This document shows, in pieces, positions 35,838 to 44,917 of a stretch of DNA of 64,000 bases (positions are counted from its first letter, which is position 1; each line of letters opens with the position of its first letter). The notes beneath the pieces are model-generated. The model worked only from the letters and a program-made list of their open reading frames with translations, searched no databases and was not told where the DNA came from. The stretch spans positions 2,604,001-2,668,000 of the forward strand of contig NZ_JBDFMI010000001.1 of NCBI RefSeq assembly GCF_047238185.1, read 5' to 3'. Source of the DNA: Bacillus_AD sp047238185 (lineage in GTDB: Bacteria > Bacillota > Bacilli > Bacillales > DSM-1321). Both the position numbers and the translations under genes were made by a program.

Positions 35838-37295
35838 CTATTCCCCTTTCAGCGGCTCCCATCGTCCGGATTGTTTAGCGGTTAAAAGCGACAATCCTAT
35901 ATAGGAAAGCAGGGAGAAAAGAATCGGCAGGACCACCGTATGCATCCCTAGAGGATTCGGATATAAACGGTCAAAAAAGATAAATGACCCCATTCCAATC
36001 ACCATAGAACCCATTGCACCGTATTTATTGCCTCCCGTCCAATACAAGCCGAACACAACTGGCCAGATAAAGACAGATTCCAAGCCGCCAAAGCTGAATA
36101 AATTCAACCAGATTAATAAATCGGGCGGGCTTAATGCAAATAAGACAACGGCAATCCCAATAATGGAAGTAGTCCAAAAACTGACTTTCTTGACATGGCT
36201 TTCCGAAGCTTGCGGCTTTATATAACTGAGATAGATGTCTTTGACAACGGTTGATCCGACTAAGATCAATAGTGAATCGACAGTCGACATGATGGCCGCC
36301 ATAGGGGCAGCAAGAACGATTCCAGCCACTGCCGGAGGAAGCACCTTTAATGCCAGAGTCGGCATAACCATATCCCCAATCTCCACTCCCGGGATGACTG
36401 GGCGGGCAAGGACCCCGATCAAATGCATGCCGAGCATAATGGTACCTACTACAATTGTTCCGACAATAATTGCCCGATGCATGGATTTAGAGTCCTTATA
36501 GCTCATAGCCCTTACTGTCATTTGGGGCAAACCTACAACCCCAACGCCTACAAGAATCCAAAAAGAAGATACATACAAAGGCGTTAAATCACCTTCAGCT
36601 CCAAATGGCGTAACCAAGGCAGGATTTTCCGCTATCAAATCGTTCATGATTGCCGGTACTCCGCCCCCAGCAATGATGGTTGCAATTAGCAAAACCAATG
36701 TACCGATGAACATGACGGAACCCTGCACTGCATCCGTCAAAGCAACGGCGCGGAAGCCTCCGATAATGACATAGCACAGAACAGAGACGGCAAAAATAAA
36801 CAGTGCACCTGTATAGGAAAGGCCTGTCAGCGATTCAATTAAACGCGCTCCCCCTACCCATTGGGCAGCCATGGCCGAAAACAAGAAAACGATGATACTG
36901 ATGGCCGATAAGATCACCACTCCATGGCTGTTATAACGTTGCTTTAAAAAATCAATCAGCGTAACCGCCTTATAATGGCGTGCCATGATCGCAAACTTTT
37001 TGCCCAGCACCATCAAGACAAAATAACCGGCCGCCAGCTGCGCCATCGAGAGCAGGACCCATCCCAGCCCTTTCGTATAGGCCACTCCCGGACCTCCGAT
37101 AAAGCTGCTTGCGCTTCCATAGGTCGCCATCATTGTCATTGCAAGTACGAAACCGCCCAATTGCCGTCCACCCAAGAAATAGTCCTGAACAAACGAATCG
37201 GCACTCCGTACTTTTTTATTTGACCAAAAGCCGATAAAAAAGATGATGATCAAAAATAGAAGCAAAGGAATAATAACATTCCAATTGGTGATCAT
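35838..37295 (-). CDS. panF: sodium/pantothenate symporter
   Basis: 485 aa member of the sodium:solute symporter family with about 13 helices. YGSASSFIGGPGVAY and the downstream GLPQMTVRAMSYKDSKSMHRA are typical of PanF. It imports pantothenate, the precursor of coenzyme A. It overlaps the small yhdT gene by 4 bases; the YhdT-PanF pair is conserved in distant bacteria and supports the call. Confidence 0.92.
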   Translation of the reverse strand: MITNWNVIIPLLLFLIIIFFIGFWSNKKVRSADSFVQDYFLGGRQLGGFVLAMTMMATYGSASSFIGGPGVAYTKGLGWVLLSMAQLAAGYFVLMVLGKKFAIMARHYKAVTLIDFLKQRYNSHGVVILSAISIIVFLFSAMAAQWVGGARLIESLTGLSYTGALFIFAVSVLCYVIIGGFRAVALTDAVQGSVMFIGTLVLLIATIIAGGGVPAIMNDLIAENPALVTPFGAEGDLTPLYVSSFWILVGVGVVGLPQMTVRAMSYKDSKSMHRAIIVGTIVVGTIMLGMHLIGVLARPVIPGVEIGDMVMPTLALKVLPPAVAGIVLAAPMAAIMSTVDSLLILVGSTVVKDIYLSYIKPQASESHVKKVSFWTTSIIGIAVVLFALSPPDLLIWLNLFSFGGLESVFIWPVVFGLYWTGGNKYGAMGSMVIGMGSFIFFDRLYPNPLGMHTVVLPILFSLLSYIGLSLLTAKQSGRWEPLKGE

Positions 37296-37564
37296 TGATC
37301 ATCCTCCTCTTCAAACGGTATTTCTGTAAAGCAATATGTAACAACAACTGTAACGAGAATCGCCATTACGATTAAACCAACTATACAGCTGAAAAAAAAC
37401 CAGGCAGGAAATCCTAAAATGTACGTATATTGGCTAGGCTGCCCTGAACCCAGTCCGTATGCGAAGCCAAACCACCATAGAAAATTAGCCAATACGAGGC
37501 AGATTCCTATTCTAGCTTCTTTATGGGCGATATTAAAATAACGCTTCCAATTATTATCCATCAA
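37292..37564 (-). CDS. yhdT: YhdT family protein (DUF997)
   Basis: 90 aa with two transmembrane segments: LANFLWWFGFAYGLG and FFSCIVGLIVMAILVTVVV. The motif FAYGLGSG..YTYILGFPAWFF is characteristic. It precedes panF with a 4-base overlap and probably acts as an accessory subunit of the symporter, although its exact role is not known. Confidence 0.88.
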   Translation of the reverse strand: MMDNNWKRYFNIAHKEARIGICLVLANFLWWFGFAYGLGSGQPSQYTYILGFPAWFFFSCIVGLIVMAILVTVVVTYCFTEIPFEEEDDQ

Positions 37565-37679
37565 TCAAACCCTCCTAATGAAACCCTATCTATCATAAAA
37601 GATTCTGGATTGATCAGTCTATATTCAATAATATCCAACTGGCTGAATCATATGCTCTCAAGAAATAGCGGCCAATAAG

Positions 37680-37712
37680 AAAGCCTCCGCGGCAAGGCGG
37701 AGGCTTTCTTTG
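37680..37712 (-). terminator. terminator of the lipid kinase gene
   Basis: AAAGCCTCCGC-GGCAAG-GCGGAGGCTTT hairpin about 150 bases downstream of the kinase stop. The 300-bp gap 37565-37864 holds nothing else convincing. Confidence 0.75.
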
Positions 37713-37864
37713 TCCATTGCAAAATAGAACAGACAATCAATTGAGTTGATTGCATCCCCAGTGGATGCTAGCGTTATATTTAATAGATTACCCATATTAC
37801 TGACGGCCAAACATCTCTTTTCCAAAAAATGAACTTTTTGAGCGCTCACCCTGAAAAGCCCCGG

Positions 37865-38761
37865 TCATTCTCTCTTACAGATAAAATGCAGGTGCTCCGG
37901 CAGAACAGTGATCTCAGCAGGCGTGGATAAATACAATTCCCCGTCCGTGTCAGCGTCCATCTGCTTATCAGTCTTTATCCGGATAAAATCACTATGAACA
38001 TAAATTAGATCACGATCGGTCCGATTTTCCGGCTCGGCATATTCTGAACTGAAGAGGATATCCTTAAAGACGGCTAAATTGGAATTCTTAACGATTATAA
38101 TATCGAGTAAACCGTCAGAACGGTCTATTTCCTGGAAGGGCAATTTATTTGTACCGATAAATCGGCCGTTTCCTGCCAGAATCAACACAGCTTCATCCTC
38201 GATGACCCCGCCGTTGTACTCCAGTCTGAAAGAAAAAGACTCAGCTTCCTTAGCTGTTCGCAATGCGCTTAAAAAATAGCTAACTTTGCCAAGCACATTT
38301 TTTTGGGAAGAATCAATATTGGACGAGGTATCTGCAATCAATCCGATGCCCCAAAAATTCAAGAAGTAACGATCATTCACCTTCCCTACGTCCACCAATG
38401 ATGTTTCTCCTTCTATCATTTCCATGGCCGCTTTCTCTATATCCTGGGGCATGTTCAGTTCACGGCTGAAATCATTGCACGTCCCTCCCGGCAGTATTCC
38501 GACAATGGGGCGCGATGCCAGCCCTGCCAGTCCGTTGATGCATTCATGGACCGTTCCATCTCCGCCAAGGATGAATAAGACATCCACGTGCTCACCAACC
38601 CTTTTGCATATATCCTCAGCGTCGCCTTGCTCCTGAGTGGGCATAAGCGTTAATTCGGACACATGGGGTGATAGGACCGGTACACATGCACCTAATGCTT
38701 TTCCTAGGTCTTTTTGTCCAGCATTGCCATTATAAATCAATATACCTTTACGCCATTTCAT
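37865..38761 (-). CDS. diacylglycerol/lipid kinase family protein
   Basis: 298 aa of the DAGK_cat (YegS/BmrU/DgkB) family. The ATP-binding motif FILGGDGTVHECINGLAG and GILPGGTCNDFSREL are clear, and the C-terminal beta-sandwich ends with DTDGELYLSTPAEITVLPEHL. It phosphorylates a lipid such as diacylglycerol. It is the multi-copy soluble kind in Bacillus; the substrate is not assigned here. GGAGGATG precedes the ATG. Confidence 0.9.
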   Translation of the reverse strand: MKWRKGILIYNGNAGQKDLGKALGACVPVLSPHVSELTLMPTQEQGDAEDICKRVGEHVDVLFILGGDGTVHECINGLAGLASRPIVGILPGGTCNDFSRELNMPQDIEKAAMEMIEGETSLVDVGKVNDRYFLNFWGIGLIADTSSNIDSSQKNVLGKVSYFLSALRTAKEAESFSFRLEYNGGVIEDEAVLILAGNGRFIGTNKLPFQEIDRSDGLLDIIIVKNSNLAVFKDILFSSEYAEPENRTDRDLIYVHSDFIRIKTDKQMDADTDGELYLSTPAEITVLPEHLHFICKRE

Positions 38762-38872
38762 TTTTTCATCCTCCAGTAATTTGTGATGCCTATATGTATA
38801 CCAGAACTATACCCACATCAATCCTGAAAATCACACTCTTCCCCTAATATTTTGCTATCCCCAATCCACTAC

Positions 38873-38897
38873 GTTTACATATAGGATGAAAGGGTAA
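38873..38897 (+). promoter_or_regulatory. sigma-B promoter of csbD
   Basis: GTTTAC, 13-base spacer, GGGTAA: an almost perfect match to the general-stress sigma-B consensus GTTTAA-N12-14-GGGTAT. It lies about 40 bases upstream of the csbD start. Confidence 0.82.
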
Positions 38898-38934
38898 ATA
38901 CTCTGTAAGCAACATATTTAAAGGAGGAATTCAA

Positions 38935-39120
38935 ATGAGCAACTCATTATCTGACAAAACAAAAGGTGCAGTGAATAAAGCAAAAGGCGAATTCAAAGAC
39001 CAATACGGCAATCTGACAAATGATACATCACTTCAAGCTGAAGGAAAAAAAGACAAAATGAAAGGTACTGCACAGCAAAAGGTTGGAGAAGCGAAAGACC
39101 GCTTCCATGAAGATCGATAA
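38935..39120 (+). CDS. csbD: CsbD family general stress protein
   Basis: 61 aa, hydrophilic, Lys-rich. It has the repeated CsbD pattern KTKGAVNKAKGEFKDQYGN and DKMKGTAQQKVGEAKD. The family is a classical sigma-B-induced general stress group in Bacillus and a clear sigma-B promoter precedes this copy. AAAGGAGGAATTC supplies the ribosome binding site. Molecular role unknown. Confidence 0.95.
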   Translation: MSNSLSDKTKGAVNKAKGEFKDQYGNLTNDTSLQAEGKKDKMKGTAQQKVGEAKDRFHEDR

Positions 39121-39125
39121 TAAGC

Positions 39126-39163
39126 AAAAGGCAGCGAGGGACTATTCCACCGCTGCCTTTTTA
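39126..39163. terminator. bidirectional terminator, csbD / GNAT
   Basis: AAAAGGCAGCG...CGCTGCCTTTTT. The reverse-strand TAG of the facing acetyltransferase (39142-39144) lies in its loop. Confidence 0.85.
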
Positions 39164-40011
39164 TAGCTGTACAATGTATGTTTTATTTCAAACCCAGCTT
39201 TCCGATAAACTGCCACAGCTCCCTTATTCTTTTCTGATACACAAATAGATAGCTTCTCTACTCTCTTCTCCTCGCATAACATTTCTCTTGCCTTTTGGAG
39301 CAAGGATGTTCCAATCCCTCTTTTTCGAAATACAGGATCAACGCCCAAATACTCGATGCTTCCAGTGCCATCTGCTTCATGTGCCACAAAGTATATATAT
39401 CCGGCCACCAATCCGTTATACACATACACATAAAGCATATGGCTATCATCCAGTTTTTCCAAAATGGCTGAGCTATTGTAATAAGTCACAGGAAAGGTGG
39501 ATGAATGCAACAGGTGAAACGCCTGCTGATGGGATTGTTGATATGGAACAACAGCAGATCGGCTAACAGTTGATCCAGTCCCCTCCACTTCCATAATGAG
39601 CTGGCGGTCATTTCTCCTCACAGCCCCTATCGCTTTCATCAATCGATTGCCGTTTTCGTTTTGGATATTATAAAAACCATAATAAGTGGATATCCTGTTT
39701 CCGATCTTGCCCGTCAATTCCTTCCATACATCCAATGCCATCTGTTCGTTGCCGGAGGTATCTGCCACAAAAGGGCCCCAAAGCTCAGCCGTTTTTTCCA
39801 GTACGTCGATGTCACAGCCCAGTAATGCCTTTATATTCCCGTCCTGTTCTACTATTGAAAAGCATTCTTCCAAACCGATATCTGAGAACTCAGATTGAAG
39901 CGTTTGCAGGATTTCCTCTTCATTTGTACCGCAATAACCAACATGATGCTCGTCCCGGTTGTTGCGTTCAGCTATAAAAGCTGCCATTTGCCGTTGTTTC
40001 TCCAAATCCAT
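39142..40011 (-). CDS. tandem GNAT-fold acetyltransferase
   Basis: 289 aa from ATG 40011 with AAGGGGAA upstream. The C-terminal half is a standard GNAT domain with the acetyl-CoA loop FRKRGIGTSLLQKARE and YRKAGFEIKHTLYSYKKAA at the end. The N-terminal half has a degenerate GNAT-like fold without that loop. The two-domain form is common among Bacillus acetyltransferases of unknown substrate. Its stop lies in the csbD terminator. Confidence 0.85.
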   Translation of the reverse strand: MDLEKQRQMAAFIAERNNRDEHHVGYCGTNEEEILQTLQSEFSDIGLEECFSIVEQDGNIKALLGCDIDVLEKTAELWGPFVADTSGNEQMALDVWKELTGKIGNRISTYYGFYNIQNENGNRLMKAIGAVRRNDRQLIMEVEGTGSTVSRSAVVPYQQSHQQAFHLLHSSTFPVTYYNSSAILEKLDDSHMLYVYVYNGLVAGYIYFVAHEADGTGSIEYLGVDPVFRKRGIGTSLLQKAREMLCEEKRVEKLSICVSEKNKGAVAVYRKAGFEIKHTLYSYKKAAVE

Positions 40012-40265
40012 CTTCTTTTCCCCTTTTTCTTTTTTGCCATCTTTGTTCACAAATGCTCATATAATGTCGCATAAATGCCAGTTATTCAGATTTGGAACGG
40101 GGTACATAATCGAAGCCCCATCGAATATCCATTAAAAATCATTCCCAAGAGGAATCATCTAAGCTATGGGCACTGTTCCATAGCTTTTCTTTCAGCCCAT
40201 GAACATGTATGTACACACTCTATCTGGTTACAGTAAAGATATGACGTGAAAGGGGGTGAAAATCG

Positions 40266-40388
40266 ATGGACAATACTCATGAATTTGTTGAAAAAATACA
40301 TACACAGCAAAAGAAGCAAGAGAAGAATCTGAAAACTCAGGGCAACGGGCATCCGGAAAAGAAATTGCCAAATAAACGTAACCTGTAA
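40266..40388 (+). CDS. DUF4023-like small protein, 40 aa
   Basis: ATG 40266 with AAGGGGGTGA upstream. The peptide begins MDNTHEFVEKIHTQQKKQEK and ends EKKLPNKRNL, the pattern of the tiny DUF4023 family of spore-formers (NTHEFVEK near the start, KLPNK at the end). A strong terminator follows. Function unknown. Confidence 0.75.
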   Translation: MDNTHEFVEKIHTQQKKQEKNLKTQGNGHPEKKLPNKRNL

Positions 40389-40394
40389 ATGCTG

Positions 40395-40429
40395 ACAGGA
40401 AAAAAGGAAACCTTTTTTCCTGTTTTTTA
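40395..40429. terminator. terminator after the 40-aa gene
   Basis: ACAGGAAAAAAGG-AAA-CCTTTTTTCCTGT followed by TTTTT. Confidence 0.88.
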
Positions 40430-40436
40430 TGTATTT

Positions 40437-40937
40437 TTACCCTTCTATTAACTTATACATGAAATACTCATTGACGGGCTTCCCATCTATCATCAGCGAA
40501 TGGATCTTTTCCCCCTCGACTGAAAACCCCATTTTCCGGTATAGGTTGATCGCCTTTTCATTATGTTTAATGACTGTCAGCTCCAACCTTTTGATTTCCT
40601 GCCGTTTTGCCCAAACAAACAGTTCATTGAATAAAGCGGTAGCAATCCCTTGGCCCTGAAAGTCTTCATCCACCCCTAAAGCTATGGATGCCCGATGTTT
40701 AATGCGATTTAATGTTTCCCCTCTTGCAGCTAAGAATCCAGCCAGCATTCCGCCGGATTCTGCTACTAAAAAAAGACTTCGGGAACCTAATAAAAATCGT
40801 CTGATCATTTCCTTCTGCTTGCCTTCATCCATTTGTTTTTCTCCAGGATCATACAGCATAAAGCCCGACTCTTCTACCCGTTTGTTTAACGCAAGCAGTT
40901 GCTCCGCATCACTTTCCGATGCCATCCTTACAATCAT
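40437..40937 (-). CDS. GNAT family N-acetyltransferase
   Basis: 166 aa from ATG 40937, 7 bases after AAAGGAC. Acetyl-CoA loop DFQGQGIATALFNELFVWA, and NEKAINLYRKMGF are typical of RimI/YkkB-type enzymes. The 5' end overlaps the preceding phosphatase gene by 29 bases, implying coupled translation. Substrate unknown. Confidence 0.9.
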   Translation of the reverse strand: MIVRMASESDAEQLLALNKRVEESGFMLYDPGEKQMDEGKQKEMIRRFLLGSRSLFLVAESGGMLAGFLAARGETLNRIKHRASIALGVDEDFQGQGIATALFNELFVWAKRQEIKRLELTVIKHNEKAINLYRKMGFSVEGEKIHSLMIDGKPVNEYFMYKLIEG

Positions 40938-41484
40938 CCAATCTGTCCTTTCTGTTCCAGATTCTTTCCACTTTACAATATCCGCCGTCCATCTCCAGCC
41001 GGTAGACATCCGGATTGGTCATCTGAGCCCATTCCTTGAAACCGTATGAAGAATCATACTGGTTTAATAATAAAGTGAGGATATTGCCATGCGATACCAA
41101 TAAAGTAGTTCCGCTTTCCATTTCCTCCACCGCGGCGGTTATCCGTTTTTGCGCTTCAGCACCGCTTTCCCCTCCGGTAAATGAAAGAGAAGGATTATGA
41201 AAGCTCTCTTCAAGCTTGCTCAGCCAATCATCCAATGGATCAATGCATAACGTTCTTTCCTTTAACCTCTCATCCACTCTTATATCCATTTCTCTTTCCT
41301 TTTGAATGAAATGCATCGATTGAATCGCCCTTACATAAGGCGAGCTGACCAATCTATCCAATGGAATACCGGCAAAAAAAGAACTGAGCGCAGAGGCTTG
41401 CGCATTCCCTTTTTCTGTAAGTTCTGCTCCCGCTTCTTGCCCCTCGGCTTCACAGTGCCTGACGCAATAAACAATTTTACTCAT
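40909..41484 (-). CDS. histidine phosphatase superfamily protein
   Basis: 191 aa phosphoglycerate-mutase-like protein. The catalytic motif is VRHCEAEGQ; other conserved points are SSPYVRAIQS, the acidic GGESGAEAQKR and the second catalytic His in VSHGNIL. Single-domain enzymes like this dephosphorylate small metabolites. A second member at 60169 shares the GGES and HGNIL features. Overlaps a GNAT gene downstream. Confidence 0.88.
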   Translation of the reverse strand: MSKIVYCVRHCEAEGQEAGAELTEKGNAQASALSSFFAGIPLDRLVSSPYVRAIQSMHFIQKEREMDIRVDERLKERTLCIDPLDDWLSKLEESFHNPSLSFTGGESGAEAQKRITAAVEEMESGTTLLVSHGNILTLLLNQYDSSYGFKEWAQMTNPDVYRLEMDGGYCKVERIWNRKDRLDDCKDGIGK

Positions 41485-41705
41485 CTATCCGCCTCTCCTT
41501 TATCCAAATAATGCCATACTTAAAGAATAACAGAATGGCCTATCATTTTCAGATTTTTTTCTAACACCGATCTTCCAACCATAATACTGGCCTTTTAAAT
41601 CATATTTGAAAACAATCTTACATAAAAAAGCAAAGGGTTGCGGGCATCTATAACGGACAGCCGAATATACTGTATGACTCACTACAAATAGCGGGATGTG
41701 ATAAA

Positions 41706-42008
41706 TTGAAAAAAACAAAAGGCTACCACCCATTTATTGCTTACAAGAGCAATGAAAACGGGCAATTGGCGCCCGCGTTCGCCATTCTGTCATTACTATG
41801 TTTTTTATCTTCCTTTCTCCCTGTATACATGTTGCTGGCATCGCCATTCATTGACTTCCTTACTTTCCATACATTGCCCTACATCGTATTTTTATGTCTG
41901 ATATTGGCGCTATATTGTTCTTTTTTTACCTGGCGGCTGACATCCGGAAAGTACTTAACTGGTTTTTACTTCTTGGCCCTCATCAGTCTTTTCTTCTTAT
42001 TCAGTTAA
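41706..42008 (+). CDS. membrane protein of unknown function
   Basis: 100 aa from TTG 41706 with GGGATGTGAT upstream. After a polar N-terminus three hydrophobic segments follow (AILSLLCFLSSFLPVYML, LPYIVFLCLILALYCSFF, LTGFYFLALISLFFLF). No family recognised. It lies upstream of the tyrS T-box on the same strand but is probably independent. Confidence 0.55.
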   Translation: MKKTKGYHPFIAYKSNENGQLAPAFAILSLLCFLSSFLPVYMLLASPFIDFLTFHTLPYIVFLCLILALYCSFFTWRLTSGKYLTGFYFLALISLFFLFS

Positions 42009-42079
42009 AAAACCTTGAATATTCAAACAAATACAAGTAAGATAATACTAATATTTTATATGTAAAAAGCAATGATAGG

Positions 42080-42303
42080 ACATAGTAGCAGATTATTTCA
42101 CTGTTTAAGAGAGTCGGTGGCTGGTGCAAATCGATCATAAATAACTGCGAATTACACCCTTGAGCTTTCCCTGTGAAAATAAGTAACAAGGAACGGCAAG
42201 ACGCCGTTATTCAATGGAGCGGAAGAAATGCTTTTCTTCAATTAGGGTGGTAACGCGTGCAAAAACCACGTCCCTGCAATTTAGCAGAGGCGTGGTTTTT
42301 TGT
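42080..42303 (+). promoter_or_regulatory. T-box leader (tyrosine) of tyrS
   Basis: It contains the T-box core AGGGTGGTAACGCG (42244-42257), a specifier-loop segment GCGAATTACACC with tyrosine codon TAC at 42153-42155, and a terminator AACCACG...CGTGGTTTTTTG at 42263-42302. Uncharged tRNA-Tyr would bind and stop termination. Confidence 0.93.
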
Positions 42304-42334
42304 TGTCCAATACGAATTAGGAGGAAATAAAACC

Positions 42335-43585
42335 ATGGGAAAATTTTTCAATTCATTAACAACGGAACAGAAAATAGAAACGGAACGGCAATTGGCCGTC
42401 TATAAAGCAGGGGTTGCCGAGATAATCCCTGAAGATGATTTAAAGGAAAAACTGGCCCGCTCCATACGTGAAAATCAACCGCTTAAGGTAAAGCTAGGCC
42501 TTGACCCATCAGCTCCGGATGTCCATCTGGGCCATACAGTGGTTCTGAACAAGCTTCGCCAATTCCAGGAAAACGGCCATACAATCCAACTGATCATAGG
42601 GGATTTTACCGGCCGAATCGGCGATCCGACAGGAAAATCATCCGCTAGGCAGTCATTGAGTGATGATGAAGTCAAGCGGAATGCGCAAACATACTTTACT
42701 CAATTCGGAAAAGTGCTCGACATGAAAAAAGTGGAGCTCCATTATAATTCAACTTGGCTGGCACCCCTTCATTTTGAAGAAATTATTGAGATGGCAGGCA
42801 AAATAACAGTAGCACGTTTGTTGGAACGGGATGATTTTGAAAATAGACTATCAACCAGCAAGCCGATTTCCTTGCATGAATTTTTTTACCCGCTCATGCA
42901 GGGCTATGATTCTGTCTCGCTGAATTGTGATATCGAGCTGGGCGGAACAGATCAGCATTTTAATATATTGATGGGACGGCATTTCCAAGAGAAATATGGA
43001 AGTGAAAAACAATTGGCTATACTTCTGCCATTATTAGTCGGCTTAGATGGTACAGAGAAAATGTCCAAATCAAAAAATAACTATATTGGGATTGATGAAG
43101 AGCCGCAGATGATGTACGGGAAAGCAATGTCTCTGCCGGATACACTGATGATCCCCTACTTTGAACTAGTGACAGATACGGATCCGGAACAAATAAAGGA
43201 GATTCAACAGAATCTGCAGAACGGATTGCTTCATCCTAGGGACGCCAAAATGAGGCTAAGCAAAACAATTGTGGATATGTACCATGGAAAAGAAGCAGCA
43301 GAAAACGCACAGCAGCAATTCATCTCCGTATTCCAAAAAAATGCTGAGCCAGAGGATATCCCCGAATATATATGGGATCAAGGCCAGGAAATTGGCATAG
43401 TTGATCTAATCAATCAACTATCGCTATTGCCTTCGAAAAATGAAATAAGAAAAATGATCAAAAATGGCGGCATACGGGTAGATGGCGTGAAGGCGGAAAA
43501 TGAAAACGAACTGGTGGCCATAGACCGCGACCGGACGGTTCAAGTAGGCAAACGCAAATGGGTTCGCTTGAAAGTGAAACAATAA
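42335..43585 (+). CDS. tyrS: tyrosyl-tRNA synthetase (TyrZ-type)
   Basis: 416 aa from ATG 42335 with AGGAGGAAA upstream. It charges tRNA-Tyr. Class I signatures are HLGH (about residue 64) and KMSKS (242-246), and a C-terminal S4 RNA-binding domain contains NEIRKMIKNGGIRVDG. The HLGHTVVLNKLRQFQENGH stretch and GDFTGRIGDPTGKS place it in the TyrZ-like branch, not the HIGH...L branch of the usual Bacillus TyrS, so another tyrosyl-tRNA synthetase may exist elsewhere. Controlled by a tyrosine T-box. Confidence 0.95.
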   Translation: MGKFFNSLTTEQKIETERQLAVYKAGVAEIIPEDDLKEKLARSIRENQPLKVKLGLDPSAPDVHLGHTVVLNKLRQFQENGHTIQLIIGDFTGRIGDPTGKSSARQSLSDDEVKRNAQTYFTQFGKVLDMKKVELHYNSTWLAPLHFEEIIEMAGKITVARLLERDDFENRLSTSKPISLHEFFYPLMQGYDSVSLNCDIELGGTDQHFNILMGRHFQEKYGSEKQLAILLPLLVGLDGTEKMSKSKNNYIGIDEEPQMMYGKAMSLPDTLMIPYFELVTDTDPEQIKEIQQNLQNGLLHPRDAKMRLSKTIVDMYHGKEAAENAQQQFISVFQKNAEPEDIPEYIWDQGQEIGIVDLINQLSLLPSKNEIRKMIKNGGIRVDGVKAENENELVAIDRDRTVQVGKRKWVRLKVKQ

Positions 43586-43608
43586 CGCCATGAATATCTA
43601 ACCGGGGG

Positions 43609-43633
43609 GGAGGGCCATAACAAATGGCCCTCC
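43609..43633 (+). terminator. hairpin after tyrS
   Basis: GGAGGGCCAT-AACAA-ATGGCCCTCC, 10-bp perfect arms just downstream of tyrS, without a T-run. Confidence 0.45.
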
Positions 43634-43703
43634 ACCATACTCAGACACTGATTTGCTCCTTTATAGAACCAAACGGAGTACATCTCTACCATTCTTCCAC
43701 GCC

Positions 43704-43739
43704 AAAAAGCAGCCTCTCTGCTCAATGAAGAGGCTGCCG
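43704..43739 (-). terminator. terminator of the AI-2E family gene
   Basis: Reverse strand GCAGCCTCT...AGAGGCTGCTTTTTGG directly after the stop. Confidence 0.85.
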
Positions 43740-43750
43740 ATTTGATTTAT

Positions 43751-44917
43751 TTATACATAATCGTTATCTTCAATCACAATGCCTTTTTTGTATAACCGTT
43801 TTTCCACCCATTGCTGGACAAGGCTATAGAGAAGTGAACATACCGGAACGCTGACGAGCATTCCCAACACCCCGTATGTGCTTCCGCCGATCAGGACTGC
43901 AAGCAATACCCATATACCAGGAAGGCCAACAAAATTGCCCACCACTTTCGGATAGATAAAATGCCCTTCTACTTGCTGGAGGCAAATGATGAAGATAATA
44001 AACCAAAATGCCTTCATTGGATCGACCATCAAGATCAGCAAAGCGCCCACTGTCGTTCCCATAAAAGCGCCGAAAACAGGGATTAAGGATGTAAATCCGA
44101 CCAGCAACGAAATAATCAAGCTATACGGCATGGAGAAAATCGACATCCCGATAAAACATAGTGTACCGATTATACAGCCTTCCAAAAACTGCCCCGTTAC
44201 AAACTTAGAGAATATGCTATTTGTCAATTTCCCCAATTCCAGCAAAGAATTTGCGCGTTCACGGGAAAGATAGGCAAACATCAATCTTTTCACTTGGTTC
44301 GTCAATGTTTCCTTCTGCAATAGCATATACAGCGCAAAGACAATCCCTAACACAAAATCGAAAATGCCGCTGAATATCGATGTCGTAACGTCCATCGTCT
44401 TGCTGAAGAAATTCGTATGGCTATTCTGGACAAAATCAGTTACAGCCTTTTGTGCTTTCTCCCAATTCAATTGAATATCCTTCAGTGAATCTGCCGGGAT
44501 ATTGAATCTCGCAAAAATGGCATCAGTCCACTTTTGGATTTGGTCCATATAGACCGGAAGATTCTGAACGATTGTTTCAAACGTCTTCTTTAATTCCGGT
44601 ATGAACAGGAATAGCAACAAAAATAACGCCCCCGCAATGATAGCCATTGTCAGGAAAACAGAAAACGGACGGCGGATTCTGTTCCAAAAGCGATAATTCT
44701 TTTTGTTCAAAAAGCCAAACAGCTTCTCCTCAATCAGCCGCAGCAGCACATTCAAAATAAAAGCAATCGCCACGCCTATAATCAAAGGCGAAATTAAATG
44801 AAGCAGCACGAATATGTACTTAAATACATAACCAATATTCTGGATGCCCAAAAACAGCAAAATGGCAATAAAAATAATAAACAAGATTTTCTTAATATTA
44901 CTTCTGTTTAATTCCAT
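43751..44917 (-). CDS. AI-2E family (PerM-like) transporter
   Basis: 388 aa polytopic membrane protein. It shows the family's N-terminal pair of helices, a long periplasmic-type loop (ELKKTFETIVQNLPVYMDQI) and a C-terminal bundle with LIPVFGAFMGTTVGALLILM and VEGHFIYPKVVGNFVGLPG. Members are reported as autoinducer exporters or Na+/H+ antiporters; the role here is open. GAGGAGATA precedes the ATG. Single-gene unit with its own terminator. Confidence 0.88.
   Translation of the reverse strand: MELNRSNIKKILFIIFIAILLFLGIQNIGYVFKYIFVLLHLISPLIIGVAIAFILNVLLRLIEEKLFGFLNKKNYRFWNRIRRPFSVFLTMAIIAGALFLLLFLFIPELKKTFETIVQNLPVYMDQIQKWTDAIFARFNIPADSLKDIQLNWEKAQKAVTDFVQNSHTNFFSKTMDVTTSIFSGIFDFVLGIVFALYMLLQKETLTNQVKRLMFAYLSRERANSLLELGKLTNSIFSKFVTGQFLEGCIIGTLCFIGMSIFSMPYSLIISLLVGFTSLIPVFGAFMGTTVGALLILMVDPMKAFWFIIFIICLQQVEGHFIYPKVVGNFVGLPGIWVLLAVLIGGSTYGVLGMLVSVPVCSLLYSLVQQWVEKRLYKKGIVIEDNDYV

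Noticed and set aside
37658..37849. Reverse frame of 63 codons upstream of yhdT
   Set aside because: It spans the lipid kinase terminator and has no ribosome binding site.
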